A DNA stretch of 64,000 nt from JBKHJZ01 sp046537875 (lineage in GTDB: Bacteria; Actinomycetota; Acidimicrobiia; Acidimicrobiales; VFJN01): NCBI GenBank assembly GCA_046537875.1, contig JBKHJZ010000002.1, positions 1-64,000 on the forward strand, written 5' to 3'. Shown here in pieces: positions 45,074 to 55,592 of the stretch (position 1 is its first letter; each line of letters opens with the position of its first letter). Below the pieces are notes generated by a model. The model was not told the origin of the DNA. It made no database searches and worked only from the letters and a program-made list of their open reading frames with translations. The position numbers and the translations under genes are program-made.

Positions 45074-48000
45074 TCACACGGAGGGCGACCCGGGACCCGG
45101 GGTGGTGGCCTGCCGGTCCCCCGACCGGTGCATGACATCCTCGTTCGTGCCGAGGTACGACGCGATCACGGCCGGATCGCCCAGAACCTCGTCGGGGGTG
45201 CCGGAGGCGATCACCCGACCCTGCTCGAGCGCCACGAAGCGCTCGCACAACGTGGCGAGCAGGTCGATGTCGTGCTCGACCACCATCATCGAGCAGCCGG
45301 TCTCCTCCTGGACGCGCCGGAGCAGCGGGCCCAGCGCCTCGCTCTCGCGCTGGGCGACGCCCGCCGACGGCTCGTCCAGCAGCACGAGCGCCGGATCCTG
45401 CGCGAGCAGGCACGCCAGCTCGACGATGCGCCGCGTCCCCGTCGACAGCTCGCCCGTCGGCCGGTCGGCGTACGGACCCAGGTTCAGCAGCTCGATCAGC
45501 TGGTCGACCCGCTCGAACGCGGACAGCTCGGATTCGGTCGATGCCGGCAGCCGCAGCGCCGCGGCCAGCGGGTCGCGGTTGGCCAGGTGGCGCTCCAGCG
45601 CCACGGCCACGGCCTCGGACACCCGCAGCGACGGGTAGAGCAGCGCCTCCTGGAAGGTGCGGCCGACCTGGGCGATCGCCCGCTGGTGGGGCGCCCAGTT
45701 GGTGATGTCCACCCCGCCGAGCGTCACCCTCCCGCCGTCGGCGGGCAGGAAGCCGGTGAGCACGTCGAAGAGCGTGGTCTTGCCTGCGCCGTTGTGGCCG
45801 ATGAGCCCGATGGTGGTCGCGGGCGGCACCACCAGGTCGACCTTGTCGACAGCGGTGATGCCCCCGAACCGCTTGGTGACCCCCCGGCACTCCAGCGTCA
45901 GCCCCCGGGCGGCGTGCTCGACCGCCGGGCGTTCGTCGCCGGACGCCCCGGCGTGGCGGGGCACCGCGGCGGTGTCGCCGATGAAGACCGAGCGCAGGAT
46001 GTCGGGCCGATCGAGCAGCCCCGCCGTCGGCCCCCGGAACCGGACCTGCCCCTTCTCGAGGAACAGGGCCCGGTTGCAGAGCAACAGGGCCACGTTGACC
46101 GACTGCTCGATCAGCACGACCGTCGTGCCGGCCGCGTGGATCTCACGCACCTTCTCGACCAGGCGGTCGACCACGGTCGGGGCCAAGCCGAGCGACAGCT
46201 CGTCGACGAGCAGCAACTTCGGCCGGGTCACGAAGGCCATCGCCAGCGAGAGCTGCTGCTGCTCGCCGCCCGACAGGTCGCCCGCCAACTGGTCGCGGCG
46301 TTCGTCCAGGACCGGGAACATGGCCGTCACCTCGGCGATCCCGCGCTCGGCCGCCTCGCGGTCGTGGCGGAGCATCCATGTGGCGAGGCGGAGGTTCTCG
46401 GCGACCGTGAGGGCGGGGAACACCCCGTGGCCCCCGGGCACCATCGACAAGCCCCGGCGGGCGATCTCCTCGGCCGGCTGGCCGGTGATGTCCTGGCCGT
46501 CGAACACCACCCGACCGTGCGTCGGGGGCAAGAGGCCGCTCACGGTCTTGAGCAGCGTCGACTTGCCGGAGCCGTTGGTCCCCAGCAGGGCCAGCAGCTC
46601 GTTGCGCTCGGCCGATGCGTCCACCCCGAAGAGCACCTGCAGAGATCCGTACGCGGCCTCCACGCCCTCCATGGCGAGCAGGTCTGACCCCAGGCGCTCA
46701 CGCCGCACGCTGCCGAGCACGATCCCGGCGTTGGTGGCATCGCGGACGATGACGCCCGACCCCGTGTCGTCCACCGGCTGGTCGACCGTCTCCACCTCCT
46801 CCTTCAGCTCGATGCCGTGACGCCGCGCCGCGAGGCCTGCGAAGCGGTCGCGCAGCCGTTCGAAGACCTGGGCGAAGCCGCCGGGCACGAGCATGAGGAT
46901 GACCAGCAGGCCCACACCGGTGAGCAGCAGCTGCGCCTTGGGGAAGAGGTAGCCGAGCCACTGGATGGCCACCACACCCGCCAACGCGCCCCCCACCGAG
47001 GAGACCCCGCCGATGACCGCCATCGAGAACACCAGGAGGCTGGTGGCCGCCGGATAGGTCGACTGGCCGATGCCCCGCAGCGCCACCGCGTGGACCCCAC
47101 CGGCGACGCCGGCGACGATCCCGGCGAAGACGAAGGCCGACAGCCGCGCCGCCACCGGGCTGATGCCGGCCGCCGAGGCACCCCGCGCGTTGTCGCGGGT
47201 GGCGGAGATGACCCGGCCCGCCCGGGCCGCCCGCAGGTTGCGCACCACGAACACCACCAGGCCGAGCAGCACGAGTGCCAGCGCGTACAGCCACCGCTCG
47301 TCGGACAGGTCGACCACACCCCACAGCTCCGGCCGCTCGTAGGCTGCCGGGAGCAGCGAGCCGTGGTTGGCCGGGTTCAGCACGTACAGCTCCATCGCCA
47401 CCGCGAACGCGAGCGTGGTCACTGCGAGGAACTGCCCCGAGACCCGGAGAGCGGGGATACCGAGCACCAGCGCGGCGATGCCGCCGGCGATCGCGGCGAG
47501 CCCCAGCGCCAGGAACAGGTCGGCGTTCTCGTCGGCGATCAGGTTGGCCGTCACCACGGCACCGACGCCCATGATGCCGACCTGGCCGAGGCTCACGGCG
47601 CCGCCCCAGCCGGTGAGCATCACCAGAGACACCGCCACCAGCCCGTAGGCCAGCGTGAGCGTGCCGAAGTTGACCTGGGAGTCGCTGCCCAGCGCCGGGA
47701 GCAGCAGCACCCCGGCGGCGACGATCAGCCCCACTGCCACGCGGGCCGCGCGGACCTCGCGCAGGTGCGCCAGCGCGCGGGGCAGTGCGTGCCCCACACC
47801 CACGATCGACCAGGAGCTGTCGCCGGCGAGCGCCCGGCTGATCGGGCGCCGCTGCACCAGCAGGGCGACGACGATCACCCCGAGGAGCACCACCGACGTC
47901 GGTGTCGTGCGGTCGATGTTCCACAGCACGAGCTGATCGATGACGCCGAGGCCCACGCCCGCGAGGAACGCGCCCCACAGCGAGCCCATGCCGACGACCA

Positions 48001-48778
48001 CGGCCGCGGCCAGCGCGGGCAGGAGCACCACGGGGCCTGCGGCGGCGCTGAGCGGGACCCCCTCGGTCGGCGCCCGCAGAACCACGGTCAACGCCGCCAA
48101 CCCACCGGCCAGCGACCACAGCAGGAGCGAGAGGCGCGTCACCGGGATGCCGAGCAGCCGGGCCCGGTCCATGTTCTCGGCCATCCCCCGCACCGCGATG
48201 CCGGCTTCCGTGCGCAGGAGGAACCACCCGAGCGCGATCAGCACGACCGGCACGATCGCCAACAGGAGGATGTCGTTGCCGGTGAAGACCACGGCATCGA
48301 TCGAGAACTCGTTGTCGGTCAGCGGGGTCTCGACCCGCGGGACGAAGTCGGGAGCGTCCAGCCAGCCGGGCATGTAGAGCGCCAGGCCACCGAGGAGCTG
48401 GGCGAGGCCGATGGTGGCGACCGTGAGGACGAGGCGGGGAGCGTCGGCGAAGCGTCGCACCACGACGCGCTCGACGAGTGCGCCGACCGCGATCCCGGCG
48501 ACGACCCCGATCGGGGCGGCGACCAGCCAGGGCACGTCCTGGCCGATCGCCAGGCCCGCAGCCACGGCGCCACCCAGGCTCCCCATGGCGCCGTAGGCGA
48601 AGTTGATGATCCGCGTCGTGCGGTAGATGAGCACCAGGCCCACCGCCAGGAGGCCGGTGGCCGTGCCGAACAGCGCACCCTTGGCCACCACGCCGAGGGG
48701 CACCGATCCCGGGAAGAGCTGCGTGATCGCGAGGACGCAGACCGCCACGGCTGCGACCACTGCGTGCGACCGCCTCAC
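45074..48778 (-). CDS. four-domain fused ABC importer (LivH-LivM-LivF-LivG), system 2
   Basis: 1234 residues with the same architecture as system 1: LivH-like permease (1-325, RTTRIINFAYGAMG), LivM-like permease (about 350-650, GGAVSLGQVGIMGVGA), linker, LivF-like ATPase (GTNGSGKST near 733, LSGGEQQQ, DELSLGLAP), LivG-like ATPase (GHNGAGKTT near 992, LSTGTRR, LLDEPSAGVA). Pro of the second Walker A (GPNG) is His here. The GTG start overlaps the binding-protein stop by 4 bases (GTGA). Sequence differs much from system 1, so the duplication is old or the two were acquired separately. Confidence 0.93.
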   Translation of the reverse strand: MRRSHAVVAAVAVCVLAITQLFPGSVPLGVVAKGALFGTATGLLAVGLVLIYRTTRIINFAYGAMGSLGGAVAAGLAIGQDVPWLVAAPIGVVAGIAVGALVERVVVRRFADAPRLVLTVATIGLAQLLGGLALYMPGWLDAPDFVPRVETPLTDNEFSIDAVVFTGNDILLLAIVPVVLIALGWFLLRTEAGIAVRGMAENMDRARLLGIPVTRLSLLLWSLAGGLAALTVVLRAPTEGVPLSAAAGPVVLLPALAAAVVVGMGSLWGAFLAGVGLGVIDQLVLWNIDRTTPTSVVLLGVIVVALLVQRRPISRALAGDSSWSIVGVGHALPRALAHLREVRAARVAVGLIVAAGVLLLPALGSDSQVNFGTLTLAYGLVAVSLVMLTGWGGAVSLGQVGIMGVGAVVTANLIADENADLFLALGLAAIAGGIAALVLGIPALRVSGQFLAVTTLAFAVAMELYVLNPANHGSLLPAAYERPELWGVVDLSDERWLYALALVLLGLVVFVVRNLRAARAGRVISATRDNARGASAAGISPVAARLSAFVFAGIVAGVAGGVHAVALRGIGQSTYPAATSLLVFSMAVIGGVSSVGGALAGVVAIQWLGYLFPKAQLLLTGVGLLVILMLVPGGFAQVFERLRDRFAGLAARRHGIELKEEVETVDQPVDDTGSGVIVRDATNAGIVLGSVRRERLGSDLLAMEGVEAAYGSLQVLFGVDASAERNELLALLGTNGSGKSTLLKTVSGLLPPTHGRVVFDGQDITGQPAEEIARRGLSMVPGGHGVFPALTVAENLRLATWMLRHDREAAERGIAEVTAMFPVLDERRDQLAGDLSGGEQQQLSLAMAFVTRPKLLLVDELSLGLAPTVVDRLVEKVREIHAAGTTVVLIEQSVNVALLLCNRALFLEKGQVRFRGPTAGLLDRPDILRSVFIGDTAAVPRHAGASGDERPAVEHAARGLTLECRGVTKRFGGITAVDKVDLVVPPATTIGLIGHNGAGKTTLFDVLTGFLPADGGRVTLGGVDITNWAPHQRAIAQVGRTFQEALLYPSLRVSEAVAVALERHLANRDPLAAALRLPASTESELSAFERVDQLIELLNLGPYADRPTGELSTGTRRIVELACLLAQDPALVLLDEPSAGVAQRESEALGPLLRRVQEETGCSMMVVEHDIDLLATLCERFVALEQGRVIASGTPDEVLGDPAVIASYLGTNEDVMHRSGDRQATTPGPGSPSV

Positions 48779-50337
48779 TGGAACACCTCCTGCTGGCCCT
48801 CGGGCATGTTCTCCTGGGAGTAGCGCTCGCCGTTGTCGACGTAGGTCCCCGGCGCGCCGTTGAACGGGGAGATGGCGTCCGGGTCCCACCAGAGCACCCG
48901 GGCGTCCGTGATGGGTGTGTAGTGCCCCGGCGAGAAGTCCCACGTGCCGGCCGTACCGGTTCCGGGGCCGTACGAGAACAGGCCGGTCTCGAACGTCTCC
49001 GGCGTCAGCTCGGGCCCGGCCATCTGAACTCCGAGCGCCAGGATCAGGAGCTGCTGGAAGATGATGTCGATGAGCTGCGACGGCTCGTCGTCGCGGACCG
49101 ACCGGTAGGCCTGGTACGCGACGTTCGTGTCGGGCGGATCCTGCGCCGCCGACGGGCTCACGCCGAACGCTCGCTGCCACTGCTCGGGCGCGTTGGCGGC
49201 GATGATCTGGCCACCGAGGTCGAGGTCGATGAACCCGACACCCGCGATGAGCCACTCCGGGTGATAGTTCTGGGCCTCGGCCTCCTGGGCCATGTACATC
49301 TGCATGATCGGGTCGCAGGCGCAGGACACCGACGTGATGCCCTCGCTCTTGATCCTCGACAGCAGGCCGGACGCCTGTGTCGGCATCGTGGCGACGTCGA
49401 TGCTGTAGTCGAGGCGGAGGGCGAGCTCGTTGCCCTCGGCAGCCAGCCCCTCCTCGAAGGTGTCGACGCACCGCTGGTACTCGACGTTGTTGGGGGCGAT
49501 CACCGCCAGCGTGCGCTCCTCGTCCGCCAGGTCCGGTCCGGCGTAGTCCGCGGGATAGCCGAGGACCTGCTGGTTGGCCGCCAGCGAGGTGGCCTCCGCC
49601 GTCACGGTGCAATCGGGGAAGTTGCTCCAGGCGTACGGCCGCCGTTGTTCGAACCACTCGCGCGACATGTAGGGCGCCCCGATCGCGATGACCTCGTTGC
49701 GGGCCAGCGCGTCGGCGTACGGCTGGGTCAGCCCCGTCACATCGGCGAAGGCACCGATCTCGTTCGCCACCCTGATGCTGTCGTTGGTGGCGGCGTCCTG
49801 CCCGGCGCCGAGGAACTCGTCGATCATCTGACCCCGGCCGTCGTAGGTGACGAGCTCGATGCGGCGGCCGTAGAGCTCGAAGTTCTGGTTGATCCACTCG
49901 ACGAGCGCCTCGGCGGTGCGCGCCATGTCCTGGTTGGTCTCACCCAGATCGATGTTCCCGAAGGTGCCGAGCAGGTAGAGGATGAAGGGGTCGGGCGTGA
50001 TCCGGTACGCGACCTTGATGGTGTCCCCGGTGACACCGGGGGCCGTGGCCCCGCCGTTGTCGCCGGAGAACTGGAAGCAGGGCGGCGAGTAACCGAAGCC
50101 CTCGACCTGCTCGCTGCGATCCTCGCACGCCTCGACGGTCTCACCCCATCCCGTGGCCGGCCGGCCGGACTCGACCTCGGTCGCCTCGCTCTGGTCGCCG
50201 GCGGCGACGTCGTCGGGCACTCGGCTGGGCACGACGGCCACCATCGCCACGAGCGCCACGACGATCACCGCCAGCGGTGCATAGCCCCGCAGGAGCCGGT
50301 TCTGGGCCCCACGCAGGCGTTGCGAATCCCCCGTCAT
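48775..50337 (-). CDS. ABC transporter substrate-binding protein (branched-chain type), system 2
   Basis: 520 residues. One uncleaved-type N-terminal helix (YAPLAVIVVALVAMVAVV), linker, then the binding domain (GVTGDTIKVAYRITPDPF ... EWLIAGVGFIDLDLGG ... VLWWDPDAISPFNG). Like system 1 it lacks a lipobox cysteine. It carries Cys pairs (EACEDR, PPCFQF, SVSCACDP) that may form disulfides outside. The ATG at 50337 follows AGGGGA. It leads its operon, whereas in system 1 the binding protein comes last. Confidence 0.87.
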   Translation of the reverse strand: MTGDSQRLRGAQNRLLRGYAPLAVIVVALVAMVAVVPSRVPDDVAAGDQSEATEVESGRPATGWGETVEACEDRSEQVEGFGYSPPCFQFSGDNGGATAPGVTGDTIKVAYRITPDPFILYLLGTFGNIDLGETNQDMARTAEALVEWINQNFELYGRRIELVTYDGRGQMIDEFLGAGQDAATNDSIRVANEIGAFADVTGLTQPYADALARNEVIAIGAPYMSREWFEQRRPYAWSNFPDCTVTAEATSLAANQQVLGYPADYAGPDLADEERTLAVIAPNNVEYQRCVDTFEEGLAAEGNELALRLDYSIDVATMPTQASGLLSRIKSEGITSVSCACDPIMQMYMAQEAEAQNYHPEWLIAGVGFIDLDLGGQIIAANAPEQWQRAFGVSPSAAQDPPDTNVAYQAYRSVRDDEPSQLIDIIFQQLLILALGVQMAGPELTPETFETGLFSYGPGTGTAGTWDFSPGHYTPITDARVLWWDPDAISPFNGAPGTYVDNGERYSQENMPEGQQEVFQ

Positions 50338-50456
50338 GCACGCTCCCCTCTCGGAGCAACCCCCTGTGCCCCGATCATTGCAGCTCGACTGGCAACAATA
50401 GCCGTCGTCGAGGGGGCGGTCGTGCGCCCGGCCCTCGCCGCCGGTCGACGGGGCGG

Positions 50457-50462
50457 TAGCGT
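50457..50462 (+). promoter_or_regulatory. leaderless -10 element of the DapA-like gene
   Basis: TAGCGT, 7 bases before GTG 50470; same hexamer and spacing as nrdR and dapD. Confidence 0.6.
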
Positions 50463-50469
50463 CCTCGCG

Positions 50470-51258
50470 GTGCAGCACGACACGCAACCCGCCGGTGCGG
50501 CCACGCCGCCGTTCGAGGGCATCGGCGTGGCGCTCGTCACCCTGTTCGATGCCGACGGCGGCCTGGATGCGCCGGCGACCGCAGCGCATGCGGCGCGGCT
50601 GGTCGACGAGGGTGTCCGGGCCGTGGTGGTGGCGGGGTCCACCGGCGAGGCGGCGGCGCTCGACGACGACGAGCGGTCCGCCCTGCTGGCCGCCGTGCGC
50701 GACGCGATCGGCGGGAGCGTCCCCGTGATCGCCGGCACCGGCGCACCTTCGGCCCGCCAGGCGTGCGCGCTCTCGCGCCGTGCCGCCGACGGGGGCGCCG
50801 ACGCGCTGCTGGTGTTGTCGCCCCCGGGTGCCGCCGACCCCCGGCCGTACTACGACGCCGTCGCGGGCTGCGTCGACGTGCCGGTGCTCGCCTACCACTT
50901 CCCCACCATGTCGCCGCCCGGCATCCCCGTGGACGTGCTGAGCGAGCTCCCGGTCGCAGGGCTGAAGGACTCCACCGGCGACCCCGCCCGGCTGGCCCTC
51001 GAGATCGACGAGCTCCCCGTCGTCTACACGGGCAGCGCATCGGTGCTGCTGCAGGCGGCGGCGATGGGCTGCACCGGGGCCATCCTGGCGCTCGCCAACG
51101 TCGACCCGGCCGGCTGCGCGCTCGCATGGCGGGGCGACGGCCGCTGCCAGCGGGAACTGGTGAGCGGCCATCGGCCGGGTGCAGGCTCGGGGATCGCCGG
51201 GCTGAAGAGGAGCATGCACGCCGTGCACGGCACCTCACCCGTCACCCGCATCGGCTGA
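50470..51258 (+). CDS. DapA-family aldolase, second copy
   Basis: 262 residues, about 30 shorter than DapA at the C-terminus. It has the GSTGEAAAL loop and the Schiff-base lysine in VAGLKDSTGD; the expected tyrosine is present in LAYHFPTM in place of YDVPSRT. The changed active-site loop suggests a different keto-acid substrate (sugar-acid or hydroxy-acid aldolase/dehydratase) and not lysine synthesis. A leaderless element fixes the GTG start. It is divergent from the system 2 transporter, which may supply its substrate; that link is inference. Confidence 0.75.
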   Translation: MQHDTQPAGAATPPFEGIGVALVTLFDADGGLDAPATAAHAARLVDEGVRAVVVAGSTGEAAALDDDERSALLAAVRDAIGGSVPVIAGTGAPSARQACALSRRAADGGADALLVLSPPGAADPRPYYDAVAGCVDVPVLAYHFPTMSPPGIPVDVLSELPVAGLKDSTGDPARLALEIDELPVVYTGSASVLLQAAAMGCTGAILALANVDPAGCALAWRGDGRCQRELVSGHRPGAGSGIAGLKRSMHAVHGTSPVTRIG

Positions 51259-51309
51259 GCCGTCGGCGGGACCGGCCGGAGACGTCGCAGGGCGCCTCGT
51301 GCAGCGCGG

Positions 51310-52848
51310 TCAGCCGGCGAAGCGCTGCTGCAGCTCGAACTTGAGGATCTTGCCCGACGGGTTGCGGGGAAGGGCGTCCGCGATCTCGAGCTGCTCGGGC
51401 AGCTTCCGGGTGGTCAGGCCCGCGCCGAGCAGGTGTGCCGAGACGTCCTCCATGGTGACGGGCTCCTCACCCTCGGCGGGCACGACGACCGCACAGACCC
51501 GCTCGCCGCGCTCGACATCGGGCAGGCCGATGACGGCCACGTCGCCGACCCTCGGGTGGGTGAACAGCAGGTCCTCGATCTCCTTCGCCGAGACGTTCTC
51601 GCCCTTGCGGATGATCACGTCCTTGAGGCGCCCGGTGATCGTGAGGTTGCCCTCGGCGTCGAGCATGCCGAGGTCACCGGTGCGGAACCAGCCGTCCTCG
51701 TCGAAGGCCTCCGCGTCCAGCCCCGGATCGGTGTAGCCGACCGTGACCTGGGGGCCCTTGGCCCGCACCTCACCGGTCTCCGCCACCCCGGCCTCCTTGC
51801 CGTCGAGGGTGACGAGCCGCAGCGTCGTGCCCCGGACCGCCGGACCCTCGGTCTCCGCCAGCACCCTGTCGGGCGCGTCCCGGTGATTCATGGTGAGGAT
51901 CGGGGCCTCGGTGAGCCCGTAGCCCGACACCACCCCGACGCCGAACGCAGCGACCAGCTCGTGGTGCAGGCTGGGCGGCTTGGGTGCGCCGCCACCGGGG
52001 AACGTCCGCACGTGCGGGAACAGCTTCTCACCCTCCGGCAGGGCCTGCTGGGCCCGAAGGTACACCTGGTGGAAGTACGTGCCCGCCCCCGCCTGGGTCA
52101 CGCCCTCCCGGCGCAGCAGGTCGATGGTGCTCGAGGGGTCGAACGCCTCGTCGAGGATGAAGGTCAGGCCGTACGCCAGGGCGGCGTAGATGTAGACGCC
52201 GCCCGCGACGTGCGTGATCGGGAACACGAAGGCGAACCGGTCGTCCTCGGCGAGGCCGAGCCTCTCCGACATGCCCAGCGACGCGCCGCGCAGCGTGCGG
52301 TCGCCGTGGCGGGCGCCCTTGGGGTCGGCCGTCGTCCCCGAGGTGTGGTAGATGAACCGGACCGGAACCCGGTCGCCGTCCATGTCGTCGTCGGGCGGCG
52401 GCGGCAGGGTCGACGGGTCGCCCTCGGGCAGCGACCGGTCGCTCACCAGCACCTCGGTGCCGGAGCCCTGGGTGAGCGCGCGCGCCATCGCCTCGTAGTC
52501 GAAGCCCCGCCACACCGACGGGACGACGAGCGCCCGGGGCTCGACCTGGCGCACGATGAACCCCACCTCGCGCTCCCGGTAGATGGGGAGGACGGGGTTC
52601 TGGACGGCCCCCAGGCGCCGCAGCCCGCCGAACAGCACCATCGCCTCGATCGTGGTCGGCTGCACCCACGACACCACGTCGTCCGCCCGGACGCCGGCCG
52701 CGGCGAACCCGGCGGCCGCCCGCTCGCAGCGCTCGCGGTACTCGCCGAACGTGAGCCGGCGGCCGGTCTCGTCGACCGCCATCTCCCGCCCGGGCGTCGC
52801 CTCGGCCCGCGCCACGATCAGGTCCCAGATGTTGCGTGCCTCGAGCAT
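51310..52848 (-). CDS. acyl-CoA synthetase, class I adenylate-forming
   Basis: 512 residues. The AMP-binding loop reads YHTSGTTADPKGARHG; A5-like VSGYGLTEAP; DGWFRTGDLG; GRLKDVIIRKGENVS; C-terminal lysine in NPSGKILKFEL. It is more like the cyclohexanecarboxylate/short-chain type (FadD3-like) than the first synthetase. ATG 52848 follows GGAGGGGG. A perfect 15-base palindrome lies about 50 bases upstream and may bind a TetR regulator. Confidence 0.86.
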   Translation of the reverse strand: MLEARNIWDLIVARAEATPGREMAVDETGRRLTFGEYRERCERAAAGFAAAGVRADDVVSWVQPTTIEAMVLFGGLRRLGAVQNPVLPIYREREVGFIVRQVEPRALVVPSVWRGFDYEAMARALTQGSGTEVLVSDRSLPEGDPSTLPPPPDDDMDGDRVPVRFIYHTSGTTADPKGARHGDRTLRGASLGMSERLGLAEDDRFAFVFPITHVAGGVYIYAALAYGLTFILDEAFDPSSTIDLLRREGVTQAGAGTYFHQVYLRAQQALPEGEKLFPHVRTFPGGGAPKPPSLHHELVAAFGVGVVSGYGLTEAPILTMNHRDAPDRVLAETEGPAVRGTTLRLVTLDGKEAGVAETGEVRAKGPQVTVGYTDPGLDAEAFDEDGWFRTGDLGMLDAEGNLTITGRLKDVIIRKGENVSAKEIEDLLFTHPRVGDVAVIGLPDVERGERVCAVVVPAEGEEPVTMEDVSAHLLGAGLTTRKLPEQLEIADALPRNPSGKILKFELQQRFAG

Positions 52849-52898
52849 GGCCGTGGACCCCCTCCTCGACACGGGCAGGCCGGTGGCCCGCACAACCC

Positions 52899-52913
52899 CT
52901 GACGACGCGTCAG
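52899..52913. promoter_or_regulatory. operator-like palindrome upstream of the acyl-CoA synthetase
   Basis: CTGACG-ACG-CGTCAG, perfect 6-base arms around a 3-base centre, in the gap between dapB and the synthetase start. Confidence 0.5.
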
Positions 52914-52982
52914 ATTAGGTGACGCGACGCGGCGACGCGGCGGTGCCGCACCGGACACGGGCGCACGGGGCTCACCCGCCGA

Positions 52983-53774
52983 TCAAAGCCCGAGGAGGGC
53001 GTCGAGGCCGACGGTGAGGCCCGGGCGGTCGCCGACCTGCTTCACCGCCAGCAGCACACCGGGCATGAAGCTGGAGCGGTCGTAGCTGTCGTGGCGGATC
53101 GTGAGCGACTGACCCGTGGTGCCGAACAGCACCTCCTGGTGCGCGATGAGGCCGCGCAGGCGGACCGAGTGGACGGGGATCCCCGCAGGACCCGTCGCCC
53201 CCCGCGCTCCTGCCAGCAGCTCCTTCTCGGTCGGGTCGGGGCTCCAGTCCTGCGACGCGTTGGCCATCCGCTGGGCGGTCAGCATCGCGGTGCCCGACGG
53301 TGCGTCGACCTTCTGGTCGTGGTGCAGCTCGATCACCTCGCCGGTCTCGAAGTACGGCGCCGCCAGCTCGGCGAACCGCATCATCAGCACCGCGCCGATC
53401 GCGAAGTTCGGGGCGATGATGCAGTTGCTGCGGGTGAACGCCTCGCGGAAGCGCGCGTAGTCGTCCGCATCGAATCCCGTGGTGCCGACCACCGCGTGGA
53501 CGCCGTTGTCGCTGGCCCACATCAGGTTCTCGCGCGAGGCGTCGAGGAACGTGAAGTCCACCATCACGTCGACCCGTTGCGCGAGCAGCGTCGTCGGGTC
53601 GCGGTCGACGTGCAGCCCGGGGACGTCGACGCCGGTGACCTGCTTGACGTCGAGCCCCGCGTGGTGGGGGTCGACCGCACCGACCAGGTCGAGGTCGGGG
53701 TCGGCGGCAACGGCGGCGCAGACGGTGCTCCCCATCCGGCCCCCGGCACCGAAGACTCCCACCTGGATCGTCAT
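52983..53774 (-). CDS. dapB: 4-hydroxy-tetrahydrodipicolinate reductase
   Basis: 263 residues. The NAD(P)H-binding GVFGAGGRMGS is at the N-terminus; VVGTTGF, NFAIGAVLM and the substrate motif ELHHDQKVDAPSGTA are intact. It reduces the DapA product to tetrahydrodipicolinate. The ATG at 53774 gives standard length; TACATT (53783-53788) 8 bases upstream suggests a leaderless or near-leaderless message. The frame is open to 54080 but is antisense to the ABC-F gene there. Confidence 0.95.
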   Translation of the reverse strand: MTIQVGVFGAGGRMGSTVCAAVAADPDLDLVGAVDPHHAGLDVKQVTGVDVPGLHVDRDPTTLLAQRVDVMVDFTFLDASRENLMWASDNGVHAVVGTTGFDADDYARFREAFTRSNCIIAPNFAIGAVLMMRFAELAAPYFETGEVIELHHDQKVDAPSGTAMLTAQRMANASQDWSPDPTEKELLAGARGATGPAGIPVHSVRLRGLIAHQEVLFGTTGQSLTIRHDSYDRSSFMPGVLLAVKQVGDRPGLTVGLDALLGL

Positions 53775-53812
53775 GCAGCCGAAATGTAGTGCGCTGCGGC
53801 CGGCCCGATCGT

Positions 53813-53880
53813 TAGCCTCACCGGCGATGAAGTGACACGTCCGCACCAGCGTCCCGCCAACTCCACGTCTCTGGAGCGCC
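53813..53880 (+). promoter_or_regulatory. ABC-F leader with possible minimal ORF
   Basis: TAGCCT (53813-53818) resembles a -10 and lies 8 bases before ATG AAG TGA (53827-53835), a two-codon ORF, in the leader of the ABC-F gene. Leaders of antibiotic-resistance ABC-F genes often work by attenuation. No clear terminator hairpin was found, so this is only a suggestion. Confidence 0.3.
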
Positions 53881-55587
<1,707 letters not shown>

Positions 55588-55592
55588 GCTGG

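Noticed and set aside
46817..48823. Plus-strand frame of 668 codons opposite the system 2 transporter
   Set aside because: His/Arg/Gly-rich shadow of membrane-helix codons.
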